Shown: positions 9,901-21,547, counted from the stretch's first letter. The stretch: DNA of 64,000 nucleotides from Oscarella lobularis (GCF_947507565.1 NC_089180.1:930001-994000), one strand, 5' to 3'. Notes: generated from the letters alone by a model not told the origin. Made by a program: numbers and translations.

Positions 9901-11890
9901 AAGACATCGGAAAGCCTCTCAGAAGTGTGCTCAGCTAAGAAAGGAAAAGAACGGATGAAAAGAAAGCCACAATAAATACCAGATGCAATATTTTTTTCAA
10001 ATTGTGAGTTCCAATCCGCCGATGTAAACAAATCATCAAACACCTACTTCGCTTCAAGAACGACCTACAATAAAACAAATCAATGAAAAAATATTCAAAT
10101 TCCATAGATTACATAAATACCTGCATGGCCAATTTCTAGAATCTCCGTAAGAACTCCGAGCGTTGCGCGCTGGGGAAGCGCCGAGAGAGCGCATGGTAAC
10201 AAAAAGAGATGGAGCGCTGACGAGATATATCCCTTGCTTGATCGTAAGGTCACGCTTGTGTCCTGCAAACGAAAAAGGGCGAGAGACGAGGGAGAGGTGC
10301 TTGAAACGGAGAACGACGAACCTGTGCTACGATCGCTTGGAAAATCGTCAGAAAAGGGAGCTTGAGCCGTCGTTTGAGCCACGAGAGAACGAAGGAGGCC
10401 CTCACAGCGTTTTCAGCTTAAAGCCAGGGCTGCAATGGACGCATCTGTCAAAGACGAAGTGAAGATCTGATTTCGCATCAAAGTTAAACGTTATTTTTCT
10501 AATCAGGTCGACGCGTCATCAGCTGCCAAGAAGCCAAAGGAGGAGGTAAGTCTTCTGCGCTTTGTCGCTCGTACGGACGATGTCGTTCCCATACAACGCG
10601 ATGTACTTTCAGTTCCCTTTACGAACCTAGTATTGGCAATAATTGAGTGATACGCTCTCCGAAAGGAAGTGGGGTCGTTAGGTCCCGCTGACGACACGCG
10701 ATTATTCGCCTAGTACATGCTATTCTTCCGCGTTTACCTATACACTTTAAGCGCTGCACTTTCAATATTTCGGCTTTCCAAAACGCTTTCATGCCGTCTT
10801 AGTATTAGAAAGCGCTTTTGACCCGCTTGGTATTGATCGGCCAGATGCATTTTTTTTGTACGGTGGGAACGGCGTCTTCTAGATGATGACGACGATGATG
10901 ACGGTATCTAGAATGTCGTCAGCTAAATCATAGTGGCTTGCAGTGGTTAAAGCATTGAGGCCGCCACCTAGTTTAGACAATAGGCAGCTAGCCGTATGGA
11001 AATCCTTTGCAAGTCCAAAATTAGCTATTTCATTAGTCGGTTTTCCTGTGCAGAATGTTTCTCATTTCCTGATTTCGGTGATCGAACGCACTAGAGGAAA
11101 TCAGCAGAGTCTGCACGCGTGCACGTTGATACACCGCATACTTTGCATGCCATTGAAAGGAAGTGATTACAGCGTTCCCTGTCCTTCAAAGACAATGCAA
11201 GTTTCCAACAGTCCGATGCGTGGTTCACATTCAATTTGAGACGCACAAGAAAGCAGACACACCTTCTGAGGAATCAGTGACACCTACTACTAGTAAGTGA
11301 GTCTGTGGAGAGGGTCCTATACTGTACTCCACCCCGGCGGAGTGATCGCGAATGAACTCGCGGCATCTGCATACCAAGCCTCGTAAACGTGAAAAAAATA
11401 TGTTACTCTCGTTTGACCCCCTCCACCTGTGTTCATCGTGATGAGGTAAATGAGGTGACCTCAGCTTAAAGGTGTTTGTGGAGGCGAACTATGTCTCATC
11501 ATACTCATTCCTTCCATTCCGTCACCACGTGCCGACCGGATCACTTCCACGAAGACGAGTTAGCAATCGAACATTTGTGAGTCATCGATAGTCGCGTTTC
11601 CGCTTTGATTCGTATGAAAGAGCGTTGCTTAGTCAGCGAAAGGCATAACGTGTCAGAGTTCGCGAGAATGTTTACCGTTCAAGCTTCCTTTAGCGTTCTT
11701 CTCCTTCTCGTCTCCTCGTCTTTGTCCCGCGCGCGAGAGATCCGATTATCAGAGTGAGCGAGTTACCGATACAAATCACGCTCCTAATTAAAATTAATTC
11801 GACTTTAAAAAGGTAAGCGTTTGGCGCGTTCCGACTCGTCCATCTGCTATAGTTGCACACTCTCTCAAAGATTCGATTTAGAGACGGAAA
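9900..11890. other. Unassigned region with scattered splice-like signals
   Basis: Both strands have short open stretches and consensus-like splice sites (for example a minus-strand TTTTTCGTTTGCAG acceptor near 10264), suggesting one or more genes with small exons. I cannot assemble a protein that matches a known family. Minus-strand exons of the sorting nexin gene should continue here but were not found. No repeats beyond short low-complexity runs. Confidence 0.3.
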
Positions 11891-11900
11891 GAGTACAAAC

Positions 11901-12523
11901 CATATCAACTGATTTTAATCGTTTCGTCGCCTTTTGCACAACAATCCACGCTTCGTCCCTATAGAGGAGAATGAAAAAGCGAATTGCTACTATACTCGAT
12001 AAAATTTTACATTACGACTGCTTCGAATCCTGGCTCGTCTTCGCCGATTTTTTTATACCAAGACATGACGTAATCTCTGACAGTGTTCTCGAGAACTGCT
12101 TTTGGAAATGGCTTGTTTTTTGTTCTGTCGAGCTCTCGTCGATTTCTAACCTTCTCGAATCGCTCGATCGAGAGCTCGCGAGACGATCGTCGGTCTTCCC
12201 GTCGTCGTTGGATCGGACGTGGAAGCGTTCGACAATGACGTCGCTCTCTGTGAGGAAATCATTCGCTTGCTGCGCTCTTTCTTTGTTGCTGCTACCTTTG
12301 CTATGATTGCTGTCAGGGGATTTGCTGGAAGGCGAGGAAAATTCGTTCGATAGGGGCTTCGCGTTGCGACGAGAAGAATTCCGAAGGCGAAGCTCGTTGC
12401 ACCGACGACCAGTCGCAATGCGACGCCTACGACGAATCGTACGACGTCTGAACGAGCTACTGCAAAAGCTAGAAGGGCTGAAACGATTGCAGCGAGAAGA
12501 AGACGACGTTGAGCTATCGACAT
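11901..12523 (-). CDS. Sorting nexin with N-terminal membrane segments and PXA domain (5' part)
   Basis: Exons 12151-12523, 12011-12095 and 11901-11958 join with agreeing phases. The protein begins MSIAQRRLLLAAIVSALLAF and has two hydrophobic segments within the first 60 residues, a polar linker, then RPTIVSRALDRAIREVLENT and VRDYVMSWYKKIGEDEPGF. This is the start of the PXA domain found in the SNX13/SNX14/SNX19/SNX25 group (..I..AL.....RDYV..WY). Those proteins are ER-anchored and act at contacts with endosomes or lipid droplets. The last recognised exon ends DEAWIVVQKATKRLKSVDM at a donor GTTTGT. The rest of PXA and the RGS, PX and nexin domains were not found downstream, so this is a 5' fragment or incompletely resolved gene. 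The ATG at 12523 is favoured because it immediately precedes the hydrophobic segment. Confidence 0.6.
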
Positions 12524-12675
12524 ACTGGAACGTTTGCAAAAGCCAGTCACGTGGGCCTCTGCAACAAAAGAAAACACAAATAATTGAAAAAAAACAACGA
12601 AAAGCAGCAGACAATATGCAGTAAACAAAAAAACAACAGACAATGCAAAGTAGACAACACAGCACAGCAATTTTT

Positions 12676-14520
12676 TTATTTCAATGTCCTTCCCTGTCCT
12701 GGGTCTTCCTGTTCTGCTTTTAGTGACACATCTCCAGTTTCTTCGCTCGTCAAGCTCTCTGCTGCTGCAAAGCTGGCATCGCGGTCAAGATGAAGCTCTT
12801 GAAATTGTCTCAGAATGTCGTCTTCGCGTTGATCTTTAGGAACGTAGTGGCAGCCGGTGTATCCTCCTTTCTCGCGGCAACTGAAACTAGAGCCAATACG
12901 CGGAAACTCTAAACACTGACGTCACAGTCGAGTTGTTCCAGAGCCTTTTCCACGGTCGATGTAGTCGTATCCGTTTTAGTAACTTTCAACGTCACCAATT
13001 GCAAAGCCTAAGAAAAAAAGAAATTCAATTTTTTTCATTAAATATTTAGCTCTAAGTCTATTTACCGATGACGTCAAAACGGCTTTGTTGTGAATTTTCA
13101 CCGTTGTCACTTTCGGTTCGACGAATTCCTGCTGCTTCATGAGAAGTCGTTCGAACAAGCAATACCACAACTCTTTCTCTTCAGGACACCTATGTATATA
13201 TAAATTATTTATTTATTTATTTTATTTTATTTGAGATCTTACCCGAATGTGACAACGGCGTTCGTCGTTGGCCAGCCAATAACGAAAGACGACTCTCCAC
13301 TATTGGAGAACTCGGACACCTCGTCCACGCAATCGGCCAGCCACATGTCCGACAATCTGACGTGATTCTTCAAGTGATACGACGACGACGACCTTGAGAA
13401 GGCAAAAAAAACAGCTGAAAAACAACAAAAACATTCCCCCCCAAAGCGACATCTTACTTCTGCTTAGCGATCAATAAAACGTCACTGAATAAATACAAAT
13501 ACCAAAACAATCTGTGATCCGTCGCTTTCTGACCTAATTTCACCTTTAAAAATTCAAAAATTAAACATCGACCAGTGACGAAAATCTCGGGGCACCTTCG
13601 CTGAGCCAAGATACAGATGCATGGTGTGATTGGAGGTTGGAACAGCCTGTATATCAAACTTGGACAATCTATTCATCTCCAGTTGAAAATGCCAAAGCGG
13701 GTTCGAGATGACGATAGATGGTATCCTCAGCATACTAGAAGAAACCCTTTGTTTACGTATATCAACAAAATGAGGACTATCAATATTACGTTAGTGCTGG
13801 CACGGAACGTGAAATACTTTAGAGCCTGACCCTGTACGCAAAATATAATTTCATCGGAGTGCTGTCACACCAAAGAGCTCCAATACCTTTTTAAACAGCA
13901 GAAACGTTATGCGACGGATTCCAACTGATTTCATCATTGGCGACTGCGAAACAAAAGTAGTGCAGTGAACGAGTACCCCGCTCAGATGTACGACGTACAA
14001 AATCAGCTGTAAAACTCAAAATCGGCTTAGGAATTTCCGTTTCCATGTAATCGGCTTTTCATTGATTAGAGACAGACTCTTCCGTGCACTCACATCGTCC
14101 ACGTTTTCAGAAACGATGCTAGTAGAACTGCTGCTTCTAGACGACAAAGGAGACCTCAGCGGACTCTCAGAAAATCGTTGAATTATGACGTTGAAATGCC
14201 TATAGTCGTACGAATGAACTCTTGCTTTGCAATATATTTGGGATTGATTACTTTCCGAATTCTTCGAGAGAGTCACACGCAACCATTACACCGATTCTTT
14301 CGCAAGGAGTTTCGTTTTCGCTTCCGTACGAGTCCAACGCTTCACTCAAACTAGCCACCTAGATCAATTCAATTATTCACGTAAGAAACGTGTATAAAAG
14401 AGAAGGCAGTGCCTTTGGAATAGAGGACGAAGCGGAATGCTTCCTCCTTGTCATCCGAAGCCGATTCGGATGCGACTGAGGCAAGAGAAAACGCCACTCG
14501 ACAACAGACTGTCCCTCGCC
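12676..14520 (-). CDS. ARHGAP20-like PH and RA-domain gene, apparently lacking a RhoGAP domain
   Basis: Core exons with agreeing phases: 13458-13543, 13243-13392, 13066-13189 and 12921-13007. They encode a PH domain of the ARHGAP20/TAGAP type: [20 protein letters not shown], then [20 protein letters not shown], then [20 protein letters not shown]. The start of a Ras-association domain follows ([20 protein letters not shown]). Upstream, 13.9-14.5 kb has further short serine-rich open segments with splice signals that probably form the 5' exons. Downstream, an open stretch to a stop at 12676 contains [20 protein letters not shown] but is out of phase with the last exon. An AATAAA overlaps that stop, suggesting the transcript ends there. 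No RhoGAP catalytic region is present. The product could be a PH-RA regulator or a truncated paralogue. Confidence 0.6.
13196..13236. repeat. ATTT microsatellite in an intron
   Basis: A run of TTTA/ATTT tetranucleotides within the intron between two PH-domain exons of the ARHGAP20-like gene. Similar short runs lie at 3838-3858 and 19281-19311. Confidence 0.85.
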
Positions 14521-14987
14521 ATCAGACTAGAGCGTCGTACATCAGACTTGTAATGGACTACGGCGCACGGTTTGCCGTTTAGAGACGCCTTTCCACTTGC
14601 AGTCCATGTGCTGAGTGCTCGACGTTAGGTACCGGATAAAAACTTCACCGTAACCAGGGATATAATAGAAGATATAATAGATGACGAGCTAAAATGAATA
14701 TTGAAATATTTATTTATAGCTCTGGCTTAGGTATTCTACAGCTACAGTCGACTGCATCTTCTGCAACTGCGTGTGGCGGTCGTCGATAAATTGAAGTCAG
14801 GCTAAACTCAAAAGCGAACCCCATTGGTGACGTGCTGATGTCATGTCTGCAGTTTGTTGTTTGTTTGACTGTTTCCGTTTGGTGTTCTGTGCTCGATTTG
14901 TCTAGCGTGCGTCACTGTCTCCTGTCGTGCTCTTGTGCTCTGTTTTAGCAGCTCGTTGCTTCTGCAGCTAACGCTGCAAGTTGATCA
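14521..14987. promoter_or_regulatory. Intergenic region between divergently transcribed genes
   Basis: Lies between the 5' side of the minus-strand ARHGAP20-like gene and the plus-strand TEP1-like start at 14988. No coding frame is convincing. The last 150 bp are T/GTCT-rich and probably form the 5' untranslated leader of the TEP1-like gene. No TATA box is obvious. Confidence 0.35.
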
Positions 14988-16620
14988 ATGGCTTCCCAAT
15001 GCAAAGAGCGTTCGATAGGTCTCGAAAATACGCTCTTGTCAGGCCAGTCTTCGACGGCGATGGCAAAACCACCCCCAGCACGCCTCCTCTCGACGGAAAA
15101 GGGTAACAGGAGTAGAAAACCTGGGGAACGTTTTGTGATGGACGTATCTAATCAACTAATAGAAAAACCGAAGCTTCTTGCTGGAAGCTCTCTTCTAAGA
15201 ACTGCACCCCTTCTCTCTCAAACGGGTCTTCGTTCCGGAGAGAGCAATTCTAAACCACTTCTGCCTTTGTTCACTTTGAAATCGCGCCTCCCGAGCTCGA
15301 CTTCGCTAACGGGGCCTCCTTTGGGGAAACCACTTCTCACGCAGTCCTCGTTGCAACTGTCGGGAAATATCAGCTCGTCAAGTCGACCTCTAACGTCGGG
15401 AGCACCGAAACTATCTAGCCGACCTACGAAATCGTCGGGCCCGAGGCTCATCTCATCTGTTCACGAACAGAAACGGGCAACGAATCTTCTCCTCAAGCAG
15501 AAACTCGGCTTCAGCTCCTTGGAGAGCAGCAGCATCAGGAGGAAACTAGTCGAACCGAAGAAGCGCAACGCGCAGGCCTCCGAGACGGAACCAGTAGCGA
15601 GACCAATTGAACTCGAGAGCACAGACGGATTCTGTCTGCCCGAATACGACCTAGGAAGCGTCGACGAGAGCCCACTCGACATTGTGAAGTCCGCACTCGC
15701 CTCTATGAATTTTCCGACGGAGGAAGAGAGACGAGGAAAGCAGCGTTCTGTTGCCCTTGCTGCTAATAAGGTACTACATAGGCTTCACATCAGAATAGCT
15801 AGTGTATATGTATTTGTTTTTCTTTAGACGCTTCTTCTGAATTGCGTTGCTACCTCGTTGCTGCAATTGCCCGACTTTCGCAACCCGTCTGATCCGACGC
15901 TTTCTGTGATACTCGAGACGTGCAGACAGATATCTCTTCTCGATCCTGAATTCATTCTCAAAGTACCTTTTAATTAAATAACACCCTCGGAGAAAAGTAA
16001 TTCATTTTTTAATTTTTTTATTGAGGTTGCGCTCTATGCTCGCTGTGAGTTGAACATTCAAAGTGTGGCCAATTTTCTTTTGGCCGTAGCCGCCAACTGT
16101 CACACGTGTCGGCCTTACATCAAGAAGTATTTCTCTGCAAGTATTCGGCTTCCTTCTGATTGGATAGACGTAGCAGAAATGTATCAGGTTATCTCCTACT
16201 ATCTTATTGATTTATAGAAGAAATACGTTGGCTGTGTACTTGTAGGCTTTTCACGACCACACGGTCAATTCGAATTTGCTGTTCGTAAACGTGGATCTGA
16301 GCGGAACCAAATGCAGGTCAATAAACTGGCCAGTTTCAGCAGTCGATCAATAGACAAACATGTGTTATCTTATCTAGTATTTCCACGACGTCCTCTCGTC
16401 ACGAAAACGACGTCTTCATTGCCGGCTACAGTGACCAAATTCTGAGGTAGGTCTCATGCATTCACATATACTTCTTATTGAAACCTCTCCCAGGTTCATT
16501 GCTGAAAGAGGTGGCGGCGGCCAATTGGCGCACGTCGAAAACATCGACAAGGCTCACCGTCTCACCGACGTCAAACAACCCGCGGTTACTTTAGAAACGC
16601 AATCGCTTTTTTTGAGGTAG
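14988..16620 (+). CDS. Short TEP1-like protein: partial TROVE plus pre-NACHT segment
   Basis: Six exons, all GT-AG with agreeing phases: 14988-15770, 15828-15962, 16026-16187, 16246-16316, 16378-16446 and 16494-16620. About 220 N-terminal residues are serine/leucine-rich and disordered. Then comes part of a TROVE domain as in telomerase-associated protein TEP1 (LLNCVATSLLQLPDF, DPEFILKVALYARCELNIQS, YFSASIRLPSDWIDVAEMYQ). Next is a segment like the TEP1 region before its DUF4062/NACHT part (LLFVNVDLSGTKCRS, VFIAGYSDQILRFIAERGGG, LAHVENIDKAHRL). The stop TAG at 16618-16620 is embedded in a good donor sequence AG|GTAGGT with the same phase as earlier exons, so an alternative continuation is possible. 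NACHT and WD40 domains are absent, and the middle of TROVE seems to be missing after MYQ. TEP1 is a vault and telomerase RNP component in vertebrates. This is a much shortened relative; role unknown. Confidence 0.6.
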
Positions 16621-19187
16621 GTGTTTAGATTTGCACGGTTTTTTAATGAGCCCCCAGTGTGAATGAGCTACGCGACGCAACCTCTTGCAGTTGTGCACCG
16701 TCGTTCCGCCAAGCAAAACCCTAACTCCCGCTGCAGTCTTGTTCACGTTGACGACGGCTAGAGCCTCTTCATACGTCACCCCACCGACAACAAATACGAT
16801 GATATCTTGAGGTCTATATAGAAGAACTCCTCCACCGAACCTCAGTCTAATTTCTGACTCCTTTACCTGTCCCTCGAGCGAGCGTCATTTACGTAAGGAA
16901 AAGATGTATCCTTGAGCCGTCCCTTCACGAGAGAATCAAATGTGTCTGCCAGCAGAGGTCGATGTTGAGTGTACACGTTTTCAACCCCCTATAATAAAAA
17001 AAGCAAGAAGACGTTAGTACAACTTCTCATCTAGGCATTTTTTTTATGACCTTTAGCCCTTTCAGGAGTTTCTTTGTAAAAGCTAGAGGACTTTGCGTGC
17101 CAAACAGATCCGATCCTCGCTGGTCTTTTCCCGCATATCCCAGCATACTGGAAACGAGCTGAGAGAGACGACTTTTATTGGTGCTCCCTATCCTTTTCTG
17201 CTTTCCTACCCGCGTATATCGAGCAGGAACGCCGCGTCGCGACAAGATGTCATGCAGCCCCTGTCTATCATTGCTAGCGTGCCTTTCATAGCGCAGACTG
17301 TAGAGAAGAACGAGTCGCATGGCGTCCAAATGACTCACGTTCTCCTTACTCAACAACTGTCTTACTCTCTAAGAAGAAAACCGTGCAAGATCACTGTACG
17401 AAAGAGCGTATATGCGCAAGAGATAGTGTACTGTGACAAGCATCAGAATGTGCGCCTGAGGAGATGCCACCTACTTGAAGAGCAGCTGAATGGTCGGATT
17501 GGCATGCCAATTGCTGTTCAACTTCGGATACATCCATGAGACTTTGTTGAACGACGCGCTTGTTCAGTTCGCCTATCAGCGCGACGTGCTTGCTTACAGT
17601 GCCGGACATCTTGCGAAATTGACGATAGGCCTCAATGAAAGCCTACGAAACAGCAGGGATAGACAATTATCTTTATGAAACCAAATCGCTCTTGCCTTCA
17701 TGTCCGCAATTGTTTCGACTTTCGCCGTGCTCTTTTGCTTGGATTGATACTGATCCACAAGATCCTTGACGGCGCTGCAAATTTCACCAAAATTGGCGTA
17801 CATATTCTAGAAAAAGTGTCAATAGCTCAACAAACGCCTTATATCTTAACTGACGCTCTGATAAAAGTCGTCGTGCTCAGATGACATAACAACCTCCTAC
17901 AGAAGAAAATAGTTGGAGGTAGTAGAAAAAGAAATACCTAGAACAGCTTACGTGCATTTCTTTGCTCAGTCCCTGAACGCCAGACATATCAACGCGATTG
18001 TTGCTTATTCCAAGAAGTTCGTGCACCATAGCCTGGTAACTCCACTAGTATAAGAACGGAGACGGTTGGTTGACCGAGTTGCTGCGTGCTCTCGACGCGT
18101 CTTGCCTGATTGAGAAGGGGCGTGATAGGATCATCTCGCCTGTCGAGCACAAGCAGAACAGGGGCAACGTCGGGCCTCCAAAAATCAAATAGCGACACTT
18201 TTTCGTCTATGACATGCTATACAAATGCACGTCTACTCTCCAACGTCCTCTCTCCTTCCCCAAGCAAAACACTTACCTGGATAGCTGTTCCCAGTTCATG
18301 AGCCATTCTCGACTTGGCCTGATACCTGGCGTGAAGATTGACGGTGCACGTGAAGTCGTTGCTCTCGAAGACTCTCACCTGATCACGGGTCGCTTTTTCA
18401 GCGACAAAAGCAGAGCCGAAAGACCTTCCGTCACTCGTCGAAGCGACTCCTTGTCCCACAGTCCACCCGGCTAGATGTAAACACGATGTACCAATATTGA
18501 AAAGTAGAAACCTTTTTCTCTTTCTCTCACCTGACTGCACGTAGGCAAGTTGAGAGAAAACAGGTGGGGATTGACAGCAATAGAATCGGCATACGCTTCC
18601 TATGTACACAGTCAACAGATGCAGGAACACAGCTCTGAGCGTACTTGGATCTCTTTGACTACTTCGTGTTCATCTGCCTCAGCCAACTTCTTCACATCCT
18701 GCTGACGCAAAAAGTTCGTAAAATCTGCAAAATACAAACAACGTCTCTGTAGACACTCATCATCAACTTCTCTCCTCTTTTCTTCTTACACAGGTCCGTA
18801 TTTTGGAACGCGAAGCTCTTCGACTAACGCGTCAATGTTGCCCTATGAGAAAGGAACGTCAGCTCGCGAAGAGACCGATGAGTGGGGTGCACGATACGGG
18901 TGTCGGTCTGAGGAAGCAGATCGCCTTGAGGTCTTTCATCGTTTCGCGGCCCGTTGAGTCGATCTTTTCGAATAGATACACTTCTTTCTGCAGGATCTCC
19001 GACTGCGCGTACACCATGCTGACGATTGAGATCTGTGAGACGACGTCGATCGCTTAGTCTCGCGCCGTTCCCCCGAAAGGGAGCCTCGTCGCACCGTTTC
19101 TTTGTCCATGAGCAGGACTTTCATTCCTTCGCGACTGTCTTCGATCATGCGATCGATGTACTGTCGAACGGCAACGATAACGTTCAT
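16591..19187 (-). CDS. VPS45: VPS45, Sec1/Munc18-family vesicle fusion regulator, 16 exons
   Basis: Complete from [20 protein letters not shown] (ATG at 19187) to the C-terminus. Exon 1 is 19095-19187 and exon 2 starts at 19032. Order of recognisable blocks: [248 protein letters not shown]. This covers the whole SM protein of about 560 residues. VPS45 binds syntaxin-16/Tlg2-type SNAREs in endosome-to-Golgi traffic. Two introns begin with GC (after LLNQ near 18110 and after ADMK near 17695). After TTVHN the frame differs from the family; a shifted frame gives [15 protein letters not shown] with a stop at 16643. The frame as written ends at 16591 and overlaps the TEP1-like gene tail to tail. 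Confidence 0.92.
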
Positions 19188-19837
19188 TCTTTTTCCGAAA
19201 AAAGAAGCTCCTCCCTCGAATACGTCATAACGTCGTCGCGCGCGTTATAATCGAACACCAACTTTTTTTCGCTCATACTGTATTTATTTATTTATTTATT
19301 TATTTATTTTACCAAGTAAAATTTATATGGTTGAAGCTACTTGTTTTCTTATTCGCTGCAAGGCTTCTCTGTCCAACTTGCGTTGTCTGACAAGAACGGC
19401 AACAATGGAAACCCCGGATAGTGTTCAATAGTTTTCAGCATAACAGCACTGTTATATCTATGTTTGATAAACATAACGGGCATATAACAGTGAGCTTATT
19501 AGTAACATTTATCAAGGGAACGCAGTAAAGGAGCACGTTGGGTTTGTCATGCTGCGAGCAAAGCTCGCAGCACGCAAACTTAACTGCGAGCTGATAATGG
19601 GCCTCGTGACACGATCACCTGAAAAAGTTGGGCTGGGGAGGGGTACTGTCGCTCTGTGCGCAGAACAGGTCAAATTAGCTAATTGTAGGATTTTGCGGAA
19701 AATAATGCATGTCATGGTTAGGCAGTGTGATGCACATTATGCACATCAGCTTTCCTAAAATTAGAGTGACAGATACCGTGCTGAGGGTGTGTTCGGGGAT
19801 CACATGATGGCTCACAAAAGGCCATCATTATCTAGTT
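19188..19837. other. Intergenic region upstream of VPS45
   Basis: The first 80 bp would be the VPS45 promoter/leader; a (TTTA)n microsatellite occupies 19281-19311. At 19448-19492 a nested palindrome occurs: outer arms CACTGTTATAT/ATATAACAGTG and an inner hairpin TATGTTT-GAT-AAACATA. No gene recognised; the open frames here (about 19512-19758) match no family I know. Confidence 0.4.
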
Positions 19838-20890
19838 TTTAGAGGGTTCCCTATACAAGAGAACGTAGTCCCTAATATTTAATTTTTAGACGGTTCCCTA
19901 TATTAGAGAACGTAGTCCCTAATCTTAAATCTGTAGACGGTTTCCTATATTAGAGAACGTAGTCCTTAATCTTTAATCTTTAGACGGTTCGCTATATTAG
20001 AGAACGTAGTCCCTAATCTTTAATTTTTAGACGGTTCCCTATATTAGAGAACGTAGTCCCTAATCTTTGATTTTTAGAAGGTTCGCTTTATTAAAGAACG
20101 TAGTCCCTAATCTTTGATTTTTAGAGGGTTCCCTATATTAGAGAACGTAGTCCCTAATCTTTGATTTTTAGAGGGTTCCCTATACTAGAGAACGTAGTCC
20201 CTAATATTTAATTTTTAGACGGTTCCTTATATTAGAGAACGTAGTCCCTAATCTTAAATCTGTAGACGGTTCCCTATATTAAAGAACGTAGTCCTTAATC
20301 TTTAATCTTTAGACGGTTCGCTATATTAGAGAACGTAGTCCCTAATCTTTAATTTTTAGACGGTTCCCTATATTAGAGAACGTAGTCCCTAATCTTTGAT
20401 TTTTAGAAGGTTCGCTTTATTAAAGAACGTAGTCCCTAATCTTTGATTTTTAGAGGGTTCCCTATATTAGAGAACGTAGTCCCTAAACTTTGATTTTTAG
20501 ACGGTTCCCTATATTAGAGAACGTAGTCCCTAATCTTTGTTTTTAGAGGGTTCCCTATATTAGAGAACGTAGTCCCTAATCTTTAATTTTTAGAGGGTTC
20601 CCTATATTGGAGAACGTAGTCCCTAATCTTTAATCTTTAGACGGTTCCCTATTTTAGAGAACGTCGTAGTCCCTAATCTTTGATTTTTAGAGGGTTCCCT
20701 ATATTAGAGAACGTAGTCCCTAATCTTTGATTTTTAGAGGGTTCCCTATATTAGAGAACGTAGTCCCTAATCTTTAATCTTTAGACGGTTCCCTATTTTA
20801 GAGAACGTAGTCCCTAATCTTTCATTTTTAGAGGGTTCCCTATATTAGAGAACGTCGTCCCTAATCTTTAATCTTTAGACGGTTCCCTAT
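19838..20890. repeat. 47-bp tandem array, about 22 copies, with a 7-unit higher-order repeat
   Basis: The monomer contains GGTTCCCTATATTAGAGAAC followed by GTAGTCCCTAATCTTT and an AT-rich end, with a measured period of 47 bp (for example the ACGG at 19984 and 20031). Variant monomers recur in the same order 329 bp apart (TAATATTTAATTTT at 19873 and 20202), which is seven units, showing block duplication. No open reading significance. Confidence 0.9.
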
Positions 20891-20903
20891 CAAAGGGATG
20901 TCA

Positions 20904-20965
20904 CCAGACCCTCTCCCGGCGTGGATATCAACACGAAAGGGGAGGGTCTGGCTAAGCGAGACTAG
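20904..20965. mobile_element. Truncated copy of the short MITE seen at 3079-3156
   Basis: The right end (GGGTCTGGCTAAGCGAGACTAG) matches the complete MITE apart from one base, and the inner part of the left repeat (CCAGACCCTCTCCC) is present. The outer 13 bp of the left end are missing where the element meets the end of the 47-bp array. Confidence 0.65.
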
Positions 20966-21347
20966 AGTAGTTGTTCTAATCAGGAAAGAAACGCCTTGAC
21001 TGCCCCCATCGCGGACTTAAATAACCGCTACATTAACGCCTTTCCTTACCAACTGTTGCTATGCCCAGAAGGTACACCTATTACCACTCAAACTATCTAA
21101 ATAAACAAGATCTTTGACAAAAAACAGCCTTAGCTGACGTAATTGGCCGTACGGTCGACCGGCACACGACACATGGCTTCGGACGACGGAGTTGTGTTTA
21201 GCCCTTAGGATGTGGCAAATGCACCGTACGTGGTGATCGTCGACTTTTCGTCTACGCGTCAGCGAGTTCGATGGCTACGGATCGCGTGCCGCGTCACGGG
21301 ATAGGCGTTTTTGATAGAAAGCTTCGCAGCTGCGAAGTCGATCACCC
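20966..21347. other. Unassigned sequence before the assembly gap
   Basis: No recognised gene or repeat. A small palindrome, GCTTCGCAGCTGCGAAG, lies just before the gap (near 21321-21337). Confidence 0.4.
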
Positions 21348-21547
21348 NNNNNNNNNNNNNNNNNNNNNNNNNNNNNNNNNNNNNNNNNNNNNNNNNNNNN
21401 NNNNNNNNNNNNNNNNNNNNNNNNNNNNNNNNNNNNNNNNNNNNNNNNNNNNNNNNNNNNNNNNNNNNNNNNNNNNNNNNNNNNNNNNNNNNNNNNNNNN
21501 NNNNNNNNNNNNNNNNNNNNNNNNNNNNNNNNNNNNNNNNNNNNNNN
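21348..21547. other. Assembly gap of 200 N
   Basis: Exactly 200 undetermined bases, a conventional scaffold-gap size. Sequence on the right is satellite A, so true length is unknown. Confidence 0.99.

Noticed and set aside
12012-12665. A 217-codon serine/arginine-rich minus-strand frame overlapping the sorting nexin exon
   Set aside because: It is the alternative frame of exon 12151-12523, which has family similarity and correct splice phases; the SR-rich translation follows from codon composition.
15218-15682. Minus-strand frames opposite the first TEP1-like exon
   Set aside because: Antisense shadows of a long serine/leucine-rich exon, without splice or family support.
19838-20890. Telomere-like TTAGGG words in the 47-bp array
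   Set aside because: Only isolated TTAGGGAC matches within a longer unit on the complementary strand; there is no tandem hexamer.
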